From Ornithinimicrobium humiphilum (lineage in GTDB: Bacteria > Actinomycetota > Actinomycetes > Actinomycetales > Dermatophilaceae): a stretch of 64,000 nucleotides of DNA. This document shows, in pieces, positions 8,764 through 19,805 of the stretch. The first letter of the stretch is position 1. Every line of letters starts with the position of its first letter. The notes beneath the pieces were generated by a model. It was given only the letters and a program-made list of their open reading frames with translations. It ran no database searches and was not told the origin of the DNA. The DNA lies in NCBI RefSeq assembly GCF_006716885.1, contig NZ_VFPU01000001.1, positions 434,001 through 498,000 of the forward strand, written 5' to 3'. The translations under genes were made by a program, and so were the position numbers.

Positions 8764-10359
8764 GTGGCGTTCCTACCCACCCCTGCGGGGTCGCGCACGA
8801 GCACCGGCGCCGGTGGCACCCGCCGCCCGGCCCGGCCTGCCCGCACCCTGGCGGCGGCGCTGACGGCGCTCGCCCTGCTCGCCGGCTGCTCGATCGGGGG
8901 CGGCGACGAGGACGGACCGTCCGGGGACGGTGGCGCGACGAGCACGTCCACGCCGCTGCCCGACGGCGCGCCCGAGGGGCTGGAGCGCTTCTACGGCCAG
9001 CAGCTGGAGTGGAGCGAGTGCCAGACGGCCTTCGAGTGCGCCACCCTCGAGGTCCCGATCGACTACGCCGAGCCCGACGGCGCTACCATCGAGATCGCCC
9101 TGCTGCGCGTGCCGGCGCGCGGCGACTCGGAGGGCTCGCTCGTGGTCAACCCCGGCGGTCCGGGTGCCTCGGGGGTCGACTTCGCCTCGATGGCCGGTGC
9201 CGTCTTCTCCGGCGAGGTCCGCTCCGCCCTCGACGTGGTGGGCTTCGACCCTCGCGGCGTGGGCCGCTCGGCGCCGATCGACTGCGTGAGCGACGACGAG
9301 CTGACCGAGTTCCTCGGGGCCGACCCGACGCCGGACGACGAGGCCGAGGAGCAGCAGCTGGAGGAGACCCTCCGGCACTTCGCCGAGAGCTGCGTCGAGA
9401 ACGCCCCCGACCTCGCGGCCCACATCTCCACGATCGAGGTGGCCCGCGACATGGACGTGCTGCGCGCCGCCCTGGGCGAGGAGACGCTGACCTACCTCGG
9501 TGCGAGCTACGGCACCTACCTCGGCACCGTCTACGCCAACCTCTTCCCCGACCGGGTGGGCCGGTTCGTGCTCGACGGCGCGATGGACCCCACCCTGGAC
9601 GGCATCGAGGTGGGCAAGGGTCAGGCCGCCGGCTTCGAGCGCGCCACGCGCGCCTACGTCGAGGACTGCGTCGCCTCGGGCGGCTGCCCGCTCGGCGACG
9701 ACGTCGAGTCGGCGCTCGCCGCGATCCCGGCCTTCCTCGAGGCCGTCGACGCCGACCCGCCGACGGTCGGCGGTGACACGGTGGGCCGGCTCACCGAGGG
9801 CTGGGCCTTCTACGGCATCGTCGTCGCCATGTACGACCAGGGCACCTGGCCGATCCTCACCCAGGCCCTGGAGCGGGCGATGGCCGGCGACGGGACCCTG
9901 ATGATGTTCCTCGCCAACAGCTACACCAGCCGCGACGCCGACGGCTCCTACACCTCCAACATGATGGAGGCCTTCCCGGCCGTCTCCTGCCTCGAGGCGG
10001 AGGACGACGACCTGGACCAGGAGGAGCTGGAGCGCGAGTTCCTCGAGGTCTCGCCGACCTGGGGCCGGCACTTCGCGGCCCCGAGCGCCTGCGAGTACTG
10101 GCCGGTCAGCGCCACGGAGACCCTCGAGGAGTGGTCCGCCCCCGGCGCCGCGCCGATCGTGGTGATCGGCACGACCCGTGACCCGGCCACCCCCTACGAG
10201 TGGGCCGAGCGGCTCGCGGAGGTCCTGGAGTCGGGCGTGCTGATCTCCTACGACGGCGACGGCCACACCGCCTACGGGCGCTCCAACGACTGCGTCGACG
10301 ACGCCGTGGACGCCTACCTGCTGGAGGGCACCGTGCCCGAGGACGGCCTGCGCTGCTGA
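8764..10359 (+). CDS. Secreted alpha/beta-hydrolase lipoprotein, tripeptidyl aminopeptidase-like
   Basis: The 531-aa product has a signal peptide ending in the lipobox LLAGC and a Gly/Asp/Ser-rich linker. An alpha/beta hydrolase domain follows with the nucleophile elbow GASYGTYLG, and a TAP-like C-terminal domain provides the catalytic histidine region (DGDGHTAYG). Conserved oxyanion-loop residues are in NPGGPGASG. Relatives such as Streptomyces SlpD/SlpE and Tap remove short peptides from protein N-termini outside the cell. GTG 8764 is preceded by a GAGAGG-type ribosome site and lies 16 nt after holB, so it may be co-transcribed. Confidence 0.88.
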   Translation: MAFLPTPAGSRTSTGAGGTRRPARPARTLAAALTALALLAGCSIGGGDEDGPSGDGGATSTSTPLPDGAPEGLERFYGQQLEWSECQTAFECATLEVPIDYAEPDGATIEIALLRVPARGDSEGSLVVNPGGPGASGVDFASMAGAVFSGEVRSALDVVGFDPRGVGRSAPIDCVSDDELTEFLGADPTPDDEAEEQQLEETLRHFAESCVENAPDLAAHISTIEVARDMDVLRAALGEETLTYLGASYGTYLGTVYANLFPDRVGRFVLDGAMDPTLDGIEVGKGQAAGFERATRAYVEDCVASGGCPLGDDVESALAAIPAFLEAVDADPPTVGGDTVGRLTEGWAFYGIVVAMYDQGTWPILTQALERAMAGDGTLMMFLANSYTSRDADGSYTSNMMEAFPAVSCLEAEDDDLDQEELEREFLEVSPTWGRHFAAPSACEYWPVSATETLEEWSAPGAAPIVVIGTTRDPATPYEWAERLAEVLESGVLISYDGDGHTAYGRSNDCVDDAVDAYLLEGTVPEDGLRC

Positions 10360-10419
10360 GGCGCCGACGGGTCCTGCCTCCGGACGCCGACGGCCTGCGC
10401 GGCCGGACCCCGGGCCGGC

Positions 10420-10450
10420 TTTTGGGCCAGCCCCGGTCCTCGGGTATCCT
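10420..10450 (+). promoter_or_regulatory. Probable tRNA-Thr promoter
   Basis: TTTTGG (10420-10425) and TATCCT (10445-10450) are spaced by 19 bp, ending about 26 nt before the mature tRNA. This A/T-rich patch stands out from the G+C-rich surroundings. Confidence 0.5.
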
Positions 10451-10476
10451 TCCTGCGGTCGTCCCCGTGACGGCAT

Positions 10477-10550
10477 GCCGCCTTAGCTCAGTCGGCCAGA
10501 GCGATTCACTCGTAATGAATAGGTCAAGGGTTCGATTCCCTTAGGCGGCT
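10477..10550 (+). tRNA. tRNA-Thr (anticodon CGT)
   Basis: A 74-nt cloverleaf can be folded by hand. The acceptor stem GCCGCCT/AGGCGGC is perfect (7 bp) with discriminator U. The D-arm is GCTC/GAGC, the anticodon stem ATTCA/TGAAT carries loop CTCGTAA, and the T-arm is AAGGG-TTCGATT-CCCTT. Anticodon CGU reads the Thr codon ACG. The CCA end is not encoded. A strong hairpin follows 5 nt downstream. Confidence 0.97.
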
Positions 10551-10555
10551 CGTCA

Positions 10556-10589
10556 GAACGGCCCCCGGTGCACGCACCGGGGGCCGTTC
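10556..10589. terminator. Strong hairpin after tRNA-Thr
   Basis: A perfect inverted repeat of up to 16 bp (10556-10571 with 10574-10589) with a minimal loop lies between the tRNA and the convergent DUF3352 gene. It can serve both strands. No long T-tract is present. Confidence 0.8.
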
Positions 10590-10615
10590 TCGTGCCTGGT
10601 CTCAGCGGGGGACGC

Positions 10616-12181
10616 TCACTCCTGCGCCTCGTCGGCGACGAAGCGCATCGTGAAGCGGCCCTCGTCCGCCGACTCCACCGTGCTCGTCATGCCCACGGCG
10701 GCCAGCGTCTCCAGGGAGCTGCGCACCTGCTCGTCGTCGATCATCGGCAGGTAGTACTGCTCGAAGGCGTTGACGTTGACGTAGAAGACGGCGTCGGCGC
10801 CCTCGTCGACCGTGGCGCGGAAGGTCGCGTCCTGGCCGAGCGTGCCCTCCGGGGCCGCCAGCCCGTCCACGTAGGCCTGGTCCAGGCCGAGCGTGAGCAC
10901 CCCGTCGTCGGTGCGCTGGGCCAGCATCGAGGGCGGCATCCCGGCGTCGGTGAGCAGCGTGACCACGGCGGCCGCGTCGGTGGCCGCGCGGTAGCCGATC
11001 GGCAGCTCCGGCATCCCGGTGCTGGTCTCGCTCACGGTGCTGAAGGCCTCGACCACGCCCGGGCCGACGGCCAGCGTCATGGAGTCGCCCAGGACGGTCT
11101 TGAGGTCGTCGGGGAGGGTGAAGCCCTCCTCCGCCGCCGAGGCGGTGACGTCGGCGACGTCCTCGGGGTAGGTCGCGGCGTAGTAGTCCCACGCGGCCTG
11201 GACCCAGGCGGCGCCGTTCTCCATGGAGATCGCGGCGGCCGTGTCGGCCGGGAGCTGCTCGACCAGCGGGTCCACCCCCGAGCCGCCGGCAGGCAGGGCC
11301 AGGCCCTCCATGCCGCGGTTGACGCCGGTGACCTCGATGGCGTCCGCCGACAGCCGGACGGCGGCGGCCATGCGACCGTTCATCAGGTCGGCCTCGGTGC
11401 TCAGCTCGTCGAGCATGCCGGTCGAGTCGAGCTCGGGGTCGGCCAGCGCCGGGGCCAGGTCGCCGAGGCGGGAGGCGTCGGCCCACACCGAGGCGATGCC
11501 GGCGTCGCCGAGGGCGTCCATGTCGTCGGCGTAGGCCTCGTGGTCGTCCAGCGTGCCCTGCTGGGCGGCGGCCCTGAGGTCCTCGAGGGCGTCCGCCGTG
11601 GTGAAGACGACGTAGTCGTCGTCGAGGTAGTAGGCCAGCTCGGTCTCGCCCTCGGTCATCTCGTCCTCGGCGGTGAGCCGGTCGAGCGTGTCCAGGGCCA
11701 GCTGGCCGTCCTTGACCTGCAGGGCGACCGCGACGATCGGCTCCTGCTCGGCCCCGCGGGGCACGAGTGCCACGCCGAGCCGGTCGCCGAGCCACGGCTC
11801 GATGTCGGCCTCGAAGTCGACGTCGCCGGGGACCTCTTCCCCGTTCGCGAGCTGCTCCCAGGCCCACTCGCGCCACTCGCCGGCGTCGAGGCGGGCCTTG
11901 GTCTCGGGGTCGAGGCCCTGGAAGAACCGGACCGCGGCGACCTTCTGGCCCACCGAGGGGTTGACGTCGACCCGGGCGTAGACCGCGGCCGAGGCCGGCA
12001 GCACGCTGTCGGGCTGGTCCCCGCCGCCGGCTCCCAGGATCGCGACCGCGGCGTAGGCGCCGCCTCCCACCAGGACCGCCGCGCCGACGACGCCCGCCAC
12101 GAGCGGGCCACGCCTGCGGCCACGTCCCCGTCCCCCGCGCTCGCTCAGGTCCCCGTTCGGGTGCTCCATCACGGTGCTCAT
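10616..12181 (-). CDS. DUF3352 domain membrane-anchored protein
   Basis: The 521-aa product has a short cytoplasmic Arg-rich N-terminus and one transmembrane helix (about residues 25-46). A large extracytoplasmic domain follows, starting SVLPASAAVYARVDVNPS, which matches the actinobacterial DUF3352 family. The family has no established function. ATG 12181 is chosen because GGGGA lies just upstream; a second Met (12169) and an upstream ATG at 12307 are alternatives. It converges on tRNA-Thr. Confidence 0.8.
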   Translation of the reverse strand: MSTVMEHPNGDLSERGGRGRGRRRGPLVAGVVGAAVLVGGGAYAAVAILGAGGGDQPDSVLPASAAVYARVDVNPSVGQKVAAVRFFQGLDPETKARLDAGEWREWAWEQLANGEEVPGDVDFEADIEPWLGDRLGVALVPRGAEQEPIVAVALQVKDGQLALDTLDRLTAEDEMTEGETELAYYLDDDYVVFTTADALEDLRAAAQQGTLDDHEAYADDMDALGDAGIASVWADASRLGDLAPALADPELDSTGMLDELSTEADLMNGRMAAAVRLSADAIEVTGVNRGMEGLALPAGGSGVDPLVEQLPADTAAAISMENGAAWVQAAWDYYAATYPEDVADVTASAAEEGFTLPDDLKTVLGDSMTLAVGPGVVEAFSTVSETSTGMPELPIGYRAATDAAAVVTLLTDAGMPPSMLAQRTDDGVLTLGLDQAYVDGLAAPEGTLGQDATFRATVDEGADAVFYVNVNAFEQYYLPMIDDEQVRSSLETLAAVGMTSTVESADEGRFTMRFVADEAQE

Positions 12182-12404
12182 GTGTCCCCATCTCCGGAGC
12201 GCGCGCCCTGCCGCTCCTGGGTCGTGCCCGCCGTCCTCGGCGGTGCTGGCGGCCAGCGTAGTCATCCACGCTGGGAGTCCCCTGCCGCCGTCGGGCTCCC
12301 GACCCAACCGACGGTGCGGCGTGGCGTTCGGTTCCCTCCCCGTCCCGAAAGGTGCCGCGGGGCCGTCCCCGCCGGGCCGTCCGGGCCTGCCCGGGTCACG
12401 CCGA

Positions 12405-12431
12405 CGCCCCGGGCCGCGAGGGTCCGGGGCG
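12405..12431 (-). terminator. Hairpin downstream of ppa
   Basis: An 8-bp stem (CGCCCCGG/CCGGGGCG) with an 11-nt loop lies 36 nt beyond the ppa stop codon, within the 285-bp gap before DUF3352. The rest of that gap shows only G/C-rich short repeats and no gene I can support. Confidence 0.45.
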
Positions 12432-12466
12432 CCGGTGAGAGAGGTGCGGGGCAGGCCCGCGGAGGC

Positions 12467-12991
12467 TCAGTGGCCCTGGTGCGGCATCGGCCAGCGGGCG
12501 GTGGTGACGCCGGCGTCCTTGGCGCGCTGGACGGACTCGAGGTAGACGCGCTCGGCCTCCTCGCGGCCGGCCCAGTGGGCGCCCTCGACCGACTTGCCGG
12601 GCTCGAGGTCCTTGTAGACCTCGAAGAAGTGCTGGATCTCCAGGCGGGTGTGCTCGCCGATGTGCTCCAGATCGGTGATGCTCGCCTTGCGGGGGTCGTC
12701 GGCCGGGACGCAGATGATCTTGTCGTCGCCGCCGGCCTCGTCGCGCATGTGGAACATGCCGATCGGGCGGACCGCCACGAGGCAGCCGGGCCAGGTGGGC
12801 TCGTCCAGGAGCACGAGCGCGTCCAGCGGGTCGCCGTCCTCGCCGAGGGTCTCCTCGATGTAGCCGTAGTCGGCGGGGTAGCGCGTGGCGGTGAAGAGCA
12901 TGCGGTCCAGGCGGATGCGCCCGGTCGCGTGGTCGACCTCGTACTTGTTGCGGCTGCCCTGCGGGATCTCGATCGTCACGTCGAACTGCAT
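12467..12991 (-). CDS. ppa: Inorganic pyrophosphatase
   Basis: This soluble family I pyrophosphatase hydrolyses PPi to phosphate and drives biosynthetic reactions. The 174-aa product has the family landmarks [38 protein letters not shown] (metal-binding Asp residues) and the lower-active-site Lys/Asp region [14 protein letters not shown] 12991 is preferred because GAGAGAG lies about 9 nt upstream; ATG 12997, two codons earlier, is possible. It is divergent from the carboxypeptidase gene. Confidence 0.96.
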   Translation of the reverse strand: MQFDVTIEIPQGSRNKYEVDHATGRIRLDRMLFTATRYPADYGYIEETLGEDGDPLDALVLLDEPTWPGCLVAVRPIGMFHMRDEAGGDDKIICVPADDPRKASITDLEHIGEHTRLEIQHFFEVYKDLEPGKSVEGAHWAGREEAERVYLESVQRAKDAGVTTARWPMPHQGH

Positions 12992-13083
12992 GTGCATGCT
13001 CTCTCTCGCGTCGCTGGACGGTTAGGCTCTGGGGTCCAGTGTTCCTTATCCGCGCCGTACTTCTCGACGGAGGGCGTTCGCAG

Positions 13084-14712
13084 GTGCTTCCCGACGGCTC
13101 GCGCCGCCGCTCCCGCCTCCCGCGGTATGCCGTGTCCGCGGGGGTGCTCGCGGCCCTCCTCGCGACGGGAACGCCGGCCGTGGCGGGGTCCACGAGCGCC
13201 CCGGACGACGTCGTCGTCACCGGCACCCCGGCCCCCGACCAGGCGGCCGAGACGGCACGCCCCACGACGCAGGCCGAGGCCCGGCCGCGGCTGGCCCCGC
13301 TGGCCCGGCCGCTCGGGCAGGTCGCCGACGGGGCCCTGCCCGACCCCGGCACCGTGGCCCGGGAGATCGCCGACGAGCTCGACTCCGACTGGCTCGGCCC
13401 GGCCGACCGTCGCGCGATCATCGTGCGCGACGCCCTCACCGGCGAGGTGCTGGCGCAGCGCAACGCCAGCCGCCTGGTCACCCCGGCCTCCACGACCAAG
13501 ATCCTCTCGGCGGCCGCGATCGTGTCGTCCCTGCCGGGGGAGCAGCGCTTCGCGACCCGGGTCGTCGCCGGGGAGTCCGCGGACGAGGTCGTCCTGGTCG
13601 CCGGCGGCGACATGCTGCTGGCCCGCGGCGAGGGCGACCCCGGGGCCGTGGCCGGTCACGCCGGCGTCGCCGACCTCGCGGCCCGCACCGCAGAGGCGCT
13701 CGAGGGTCGGGCCCTGGAAGGACCGGTCCGGGTCCGCCTCGACCTGCAGCACGTCGTCGGTCCGCACAAGCTCGACAGCTGGTCCGACTTCTGGATCTCC
13801 GAGGGCTACGCCGGGCGGATCGTCCAGCTGGGCCTCGCCGAGGACCTCGCCCTGCCCTTCTACCCGTCGCCGACCCAGCCCGAGCAGGAGGTGGCCCGCG
13901 CCTTCGCGGCCGCTCTGGACGAGCGCGGCGTCGAGGTCGCCGGATGGCCCGGCGAGGACGCCGCCGGCTCCTGGACCGCCGAGCTGGTGGAGACCCCGGC
14001 CGGGCGGGTCGGGCTGACGCCGCCCGGGTCGGTCCCGGAGGGCCTCTCCGCGCCGGCGGCCGGTGCGGACGGCAGGGCCGTGACCGCGGGCCCGGACGGC
14101 GCCACCTCCACGGGGAGCCCCGACGACGTCGAGGTGCTCGCCGAGGTGTGGTCGGCGGCGCTGCGCGACGTGCTGGCCCACGCGCTCGCCACCAGCGACA
14201 ACGCCATGGTCGAGCAGCTGTCCCGGCAGGCCGCGAGCGTCGCCGGGGAGGGCAGCGACCGCGAGTCGGTCACCGCCTGGATCCGCAGCACCGTCCAGGA
14301 GGCCTACGGCGTCGACATGGAGGGCCAGCAGCTGGCCGACTCCAGCGGTCTGTCCGACGGCACCCGGCTGACCGTCCAGGCCGTCGCCGACGTGCTCGTT
14401 GCGGGCGCCGACGGCTCGCACCCCGACCTGCAGGGCGTCCTCGCCGCCGGCGGGCTGCCCATCGCCGGCTACACCGGCACCCTCTCCACCCGTTTCCACC
14501 TGCCCGTCCACGCCGCGGCGATCGGCAACGCCCGGGCCAAGACCGGCTCGCTGCCCGGCGTGACCTCCCTCGCCGGCACCGTGGTCACGGCCGACGGACG
14601 GCTCCTCGTCTTCGCGATGACCGCCGACGACATCGGCGCCGATGGCGCCGTGCTCGAGGCCCGCTCGAGCCTCGACGAGGTCGTGGCCCAGCTCGCCCGC
14701 TGCGGCTGCTGA
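13084..14712 (+). CDS. dacB: D-alanyl-D-alanine carboxypeptidase/endopeptidase (PBP4 type)
   Basis: This is an exported peptidase S13 protein that trims or cleaves peptidoglycan cross-links. The 542-aa product has an Arg-rich signal sequence (RRRSRLPRYAVSAGVLAALL). The active-site motifs are SxxK at S136-K139 (STTK), SxN in ATSDNAM, and KTG in RAKTGSLPG. The long segment between the first two motifs is typical of class C PBPs. GTG 13084 has GGAGGG 9 nt upstream. A GTG at 13039, 10 nt after TAGGCT (13023-13028), would add 15 residues. Confidence 0.9.
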   Translation: MLPDGSRRRSRLPRYAVSAGVLAALLATGTPAVAGSTSAPDDVVVTGTPAPDQAAETARPTTQAEARPRLAPLARPLGQVADGALPDPGTVAREIADELDSDWLGPADRRAIIVRDALTGEVLAQRNASRLVTPASTTKILSAAAIVSSLPGEQRFATRVVAGESADEVVLVAGGDMLLARGEGDPGAVAGHAGVADLAARTAEALEGRALEGPVRVRLDLQHVVGPHKLDSWSDFWISEGYAGRIVQLGLAEDLALPFYPSPTQPEQEVARAFAAALDERGVEVAGWPGEDAAGSWTAELVETPAGRVGLTPPGSVPEGLSAPAAGADGRAVTAGPDGATSTGSPDDVEVLAEVWSAALRDVLAHALATSDNAMVEQLSRQAASVAGEGSDRESVTAWIRSTVQEAYGVDMEGQQLADSSGLSDGTRLTVQAVADVLVAGADGSHPDLQGVLAAGGLPIAGYTGTLSTRFHLPVHAAAIGNARAKTGSLPGVTSLAGTVVTADGRLLVFAMTADDIGADGAVLEARSSLDEVVAQLARCGC

Positions 14713-14808
14713 GCGAAGGCCGGCACGGGCCCGTCCCCTCGTCGCTGCCGGCCACGGCCGGGCGCACCGGGCTCGCGCCCTCCCTGCGGCACCGCATACC
14801 GTCGGGGC

Positions 14809-15957
14809 ATGAGCGCCACCCCCGCCGCCCCCGTGCCCCCGGACCACGACCCGTCCGACGGGCACGACGTCCGCGGCAGCGACCTCGTCGACTGGGACTT
14901 CGCCGCGGCCGCCGCCAGCCGGCTGGTCCGTCCGGGGCCGCGCGCCGCCCGCGGGGAGATCGAGGCCCTCGTCGCCGAGCTGCGCTCGGCGGGCGAGCGG
15001 GCCGTCGACCCGGTCGCCACCACCGCCCGCCTCTCGACGCCGCCCGGCACGCCGCCGGCCCTCGTCGTCGACCGCCCGGGCTGGATCCGCGCCAACGCCG
15101 CCTCCATGGGCGCGATGCTCGCTCCGGTCCTCGACGACGTGGTGGCCCGCAAGCGCGACGCCGACCGCGCCCGCGCCGAGGAGGCCGGCCGCGCCCTGAC
15201 ACCGGTGGGCGAGACCGCGCAGCGCTTCGGCTCCACGGTCACCGGCACCGAGGTGGCGGGCATCCTGTCGTGGATCTCGACCAAGGTGCTGGGGCAGTAC
15301 GACCTCGCTCCCCAGGGCACCCCGCGGCTGATGTTCGTGGCGCCCAACATCCTCGGCGTCGAGCGCGACCTCGGCGTCGACCCCTCCGACTTCCGGCTCT
15401 GGGTGGCGCTCCACGAGGAGACCCACCGGGTGCAGTTCACGGCCGTCCCGTGGCTGCGGCGGCACGTCATCGACAGCGCCCGCTCTATCGGCGCCGAGAT
15501 GATGCCCGACCCCGACGACATGTCGCACCGCCTCGGCGAGGTGCTCGCCCAGCTCCCCGGCGTGCTGCGCGGCGAGACCGACATCACCCAGGTGCTGGCC
15601 ACCCCGGCCCAGCGCGAGCGGCTGGCCGAGATCACCGCCGTCATGTCGCTCCTCGAGGGCCACGCCGACGTCGTCATGGACGAGGTGGGCCCGCAGGTCG
15701 TCCCGACGGTCGCCCAGATCCGCCGGAAGTTCGACCAGCGTCGCAAGGGCGCCGGCAACGTCGACAAGATGCTGCGCCGCCTGCTCGGCATGGATGCCAA
15801 GATGCGGCAGTACCGCGACGGCGCCGCCTTCGTGCGCGGCGTGATCGACGAGGTCGGCGTCGACGGCTTCAACCAGGTGTGGACCGCTCCCGAGACGCTG
15901 CCGCGCCCGACCGAGATCGCCGACCCCCGCGCCTGGGTCGCGCGCGTCCACGGCTGA
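14809..15957 (+). CDS. Zinc-dependent metalloprotease-like protein (zincin, DUF2342)
   Basis: The 382-aa product carries an HExxH zinc motif at H202-H206 (HEETH) inside the actinobacterial zincin family often labelled DUF2342 or F420-biosynthesis-associated. The name does not reflect a proven role in F420 synthesis. No signal peptide is seen, so it is probably cytoplasmic. TACCGT (14797-14802) lies 6 nt before ATG 14809, a leaderless layout. tilS starts 4 nt after its stop codon, as in the conserved dacB-zincin-tilS-hpt order. Confidence 0.88.
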   Translation: MSATPAAPVPPDHDPSDGHDVRGSDLVDWDFAAAAASRLVRPGPRAARGEIEALVAELRSAGERAVDPVATTARLSTPPGTPPALVVDRPGWIRANAASMGAMLAPVLDDVVARKRDADRARAEEAGRALTPVGETAQRFGSTVTGTEVAGILSWISTKVLGQYDLAPQGTPRLMFVAPNILGVERDLGVDPSDFRLWVALHEETHRVQFTAVPWLRRHVIDSARSIGAEMMPDPDDMSHRLGEVLAQLPGVLRGETDITQVLATPAQRERLAEITAVMSLLEGHADVVMDEVGPQVVPTVAQIRRKFDQRRKGAGNVDKMLRRLLGMDAKMRQYRDGAAFVRGVIDEVGVDGFNQVWTAPETLPRPTEIADPRAWVARVHG

Positions 15958-15960
15958 GCC

Positions 15961-17004
15961 GTGCCCGGGCCCCCGCCCGCCGTCGCGGCCGTGCGCGTCG
16001 CGGTCCGGCGCGCCCTGACCGAGGGTGCCCTCGGCGACCTGTCCGACCCACGGCCCCCCGGCGTCGGCCCGGGGCCGGACGCACCCCTCCTCCTCGTCGG
16101 CTGCTCCGGTGGCGCCGACTCGCTGGCGCTCGCCGCCGGTGCCGCCTTCGTCGCCCCGCGGCTGGGCTGGCGCGCCGGCGCGGTCGTCGTCGACCACGGC
16201 CTGCAGGAGGGCTCGGCCGAGGTCGCCGCGACGGCCGCCGGACGGTGCCGCTCGCTCGGGCTGGAGCCCGTCGTGGTGGCCCCGGTGACGGTCGGTCAGA
16301 GCTCCGAGGGACCGGAGGCCGACGCCCGTCGAGCCCGGTATGCCGCGCTCGCCACCACCGCGCACCGTGCCGGCGCACGGGCCGTGCTCCTCGGCCACAC
16401 CCGTGAGGACCAGGCCGAGCAGGTGCTGCTGGGCCTGGCTCGCGGCTCGGGCGCCCGCTCCCTCGCGGGGATGCCCGCCGAGCGCGAGCTTGACGGGGCA
16501 CCGGGGGTGCTGCTGGCCCGGCCGCTCCTCGGGGTGCCCCGGGCGACCACCCGGCAGGCCTGCACCGAGCTGGGGTTGGAGCCCTGGGAGGACCCTCACA
16601 ACGACGACCCCCGCTACGCCCGGGTCCGAGCCCGGCGTGCGCTGGCGGACCTCGGCCGCGACCTCGGGCCGGGCGTCGTGGCGGGCCTGGCCCGCACCGC
16701 CGACCTGCTGCGCGACGACGCCGACGCCCTCGACGAGGCGGCGGCCACGGCCCACCTCGAGCTGGGTGAGCCGCCCTGGCCCGTCGACCGCCTCGCCCCG
16801 CTGCCCAGGGCCGTGCGCACCCGGCTGTGGCGGCGCCTGGCGCTCGCGGCCGGCAGCCCCGGGACCGACCTGACCTCCGCGCACCTGCTGGCCGTCGACG
16901 GCCTTGTGACGGCCTGGCGCGGGCAGGGTCCGCTGCCCCTGCCGGGCGGGATCCGGGCCGCCCGCACGGGGGACCGGGTGTCCGTGGGGCCGGCGCGTAG
17001 TTGA
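15961..17004 (+). CDS. tilS: tRNA(Ile)-lysidine synthetase
   Basis: TilS converts C34 of tRNA-Ile(CAU) to lysidine so that it reads AUA. The 347-aa product has the PP-loop SGGADS (about residues 52-57) and the family motif GHTREDQAEQVLLGLARGSGARSLAGM, with RPLLGVPRATTR following. The C-terminal portion is short, as is usual in actinobacteria. GTG 15961 follows the metalloprotease stop closely, suggesting one transcript. Confidence 0.93.
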   Translation: MPGPPPAVAAVRVAVRRALTEGALGDLSDPRPPGVGPGPDAPLLLVGCSGGADSLALAAGAAFVAPRLGWRAGAVVVDHGLQEGSAEVAATAAGRCRSLGLEPVVVAPVTVGQSSEGPEADARRARYAALATTAHRAGARAVLLGHTREDQAEQVLLGLARGSGARSLAGMPAERELDGAPGVLLARPLLGVPRATTRQACTELGLEPWEDPHNDDPRYARVRARRALADLGRDLGPGVVAGLARTADLLRDDADALDEAAATAHLELGEPPWPVDRLAPLPRAVRTRLWRRLALAAGSPGTDLTSAHLLAVDGLVTAWRGQGPLPLPGGIRAARTGDRVSVGPARS

Positions 17005-17072
17005 ATGGACCGGGAGACCACCCGGGCCACCGCCCGACCCCAGCACGAGACCTCACCAGAAGGAGCACACGC

Positions 17073-17624
17073 GTGGACGCCGAGCACATGGGAGCCGACC
17101 TGGAGAACGTCCTCTTCACCGAGGAGCAGATCCAGCAGCGGCTCGCCGAGCTGGCCGCCGAGGTGTGGGAGGACTACCACGACAAGAACGTCCTCCTCGT
17201 CGGCGTCCTGCGCGGCGCGGTCATGGTGATGGCCGACTTCTCCCGGGCGCTGCCCGGCAGCGCGGAGATGGACTGGATGGCGGTGAGCAGCTACGGCTCG
17301 GGCACCAAGTCCAGCGGTGTGGTCCGCATCCTCAAGGACCTCGACACCGACATCTCCGGGCGTCACGTCCTCATCGTCGAGGACATCATCGACTCCGGCC
17401 TGACGCTGAGCTGGATCCGCACCAACCTGGAGTCCCGCGGCCCCGCGTCGGTCGAGATCTGCACCCTGCTGCGCAAGCCCGAGGCGGCCAAGGTGGCGAT
17501 CGACGTCAAGTACGTCGGTTTCGAGATCCCCAACGCCTTCGTCGTGGGCTACGGCCTCGACTACGCCGAGAAGTACCGCAACCTGCGCCAGATCGGCACC
17601 CTCGCCAAGCACGTCTACAGCTGA
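17073..17624 (+). CDS. hpt: Hypoxanthine phosphoribosyltransferase
   Basis: This purine-salvage enzyme makes IMP/GMP from hypoxanthine/guanine and PRPP. The 183-aa product has the PRPP-binding motif VLIVEDIIDSGLTL and the family loop SSYGSGTKSSGVV. GTG 17073 is chosen because a strong AGAAGGAG site lies 7 nt upstream. It is followed by a short hairpin and then the stress-type promoter of ftsH. Confidence 0.95.
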   Translation: MDAEHMGADLENVLFTEEQIQQRLAELAAEVWEDYHDKNVLLVGVLRGAVMVMADFSRALPGSAEMDWMAVSSYGSGTKSSGVVRILKDLDTDISGRHVLIVEDIIDSGLTLSWIRTNLESRGPASVEICTLLRKPEAAKVAIDVKYVGFEIPNAFVVGYGLDYAEKYRNLRQIGTLAKHVYS

Positions 17625-17628
17625 CCGG

Positions 17629-17647
17629 CGGGGCGGCCCCCGCCCCG
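17629..17647 (+). terminator. Short hairpin after hpt
   Basis: An 8-bp stem (CGGGGCGG/CCGCCCCG) with a 3-nt loop starts 5 nt after the hpt stop codon. Confidence 0.45.
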
Positions 17648-17651
17648 TCGT

Positions 17652-17677
17652 GGAACACTGACCATCTGCCGCGCGTT
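17652..17677 (+). promoter_or_regulatory. SigR/SigH-type ECF promoter for ftsH
   Basis: GGAAC (17652-17656), exactly 18 bp, then GTT (17675-17677). This matches the GGAAY-N18/19-GTT consensus of the thiol-oxidative/heat-stress sigma factors SigR (Streptomyces) and SigH (mycobacteria). Transcription would start near 17684, giving a leader of about 80 nt. Confidence 0.6.
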
Positions 17678-17762
17678 GTCGGCAGGAAAGCCCCGTGCCG
17701 ACATCACGATCAGGAGGACCGGGACGGTCGCGCCCCGCGCGAGCGACCCGAACGCGTCAGAC

Positions 17763-19782
<2,020 letters not shown>

Positions 19783-19805
<23 letters not shown>

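Noticed and set aside
12976-17046. Long minus-strand open frame opposite dacB, the zincin and tilS
   Set aside because: Same reason: a shadow of three recognised genes, with no domain and biased composition.
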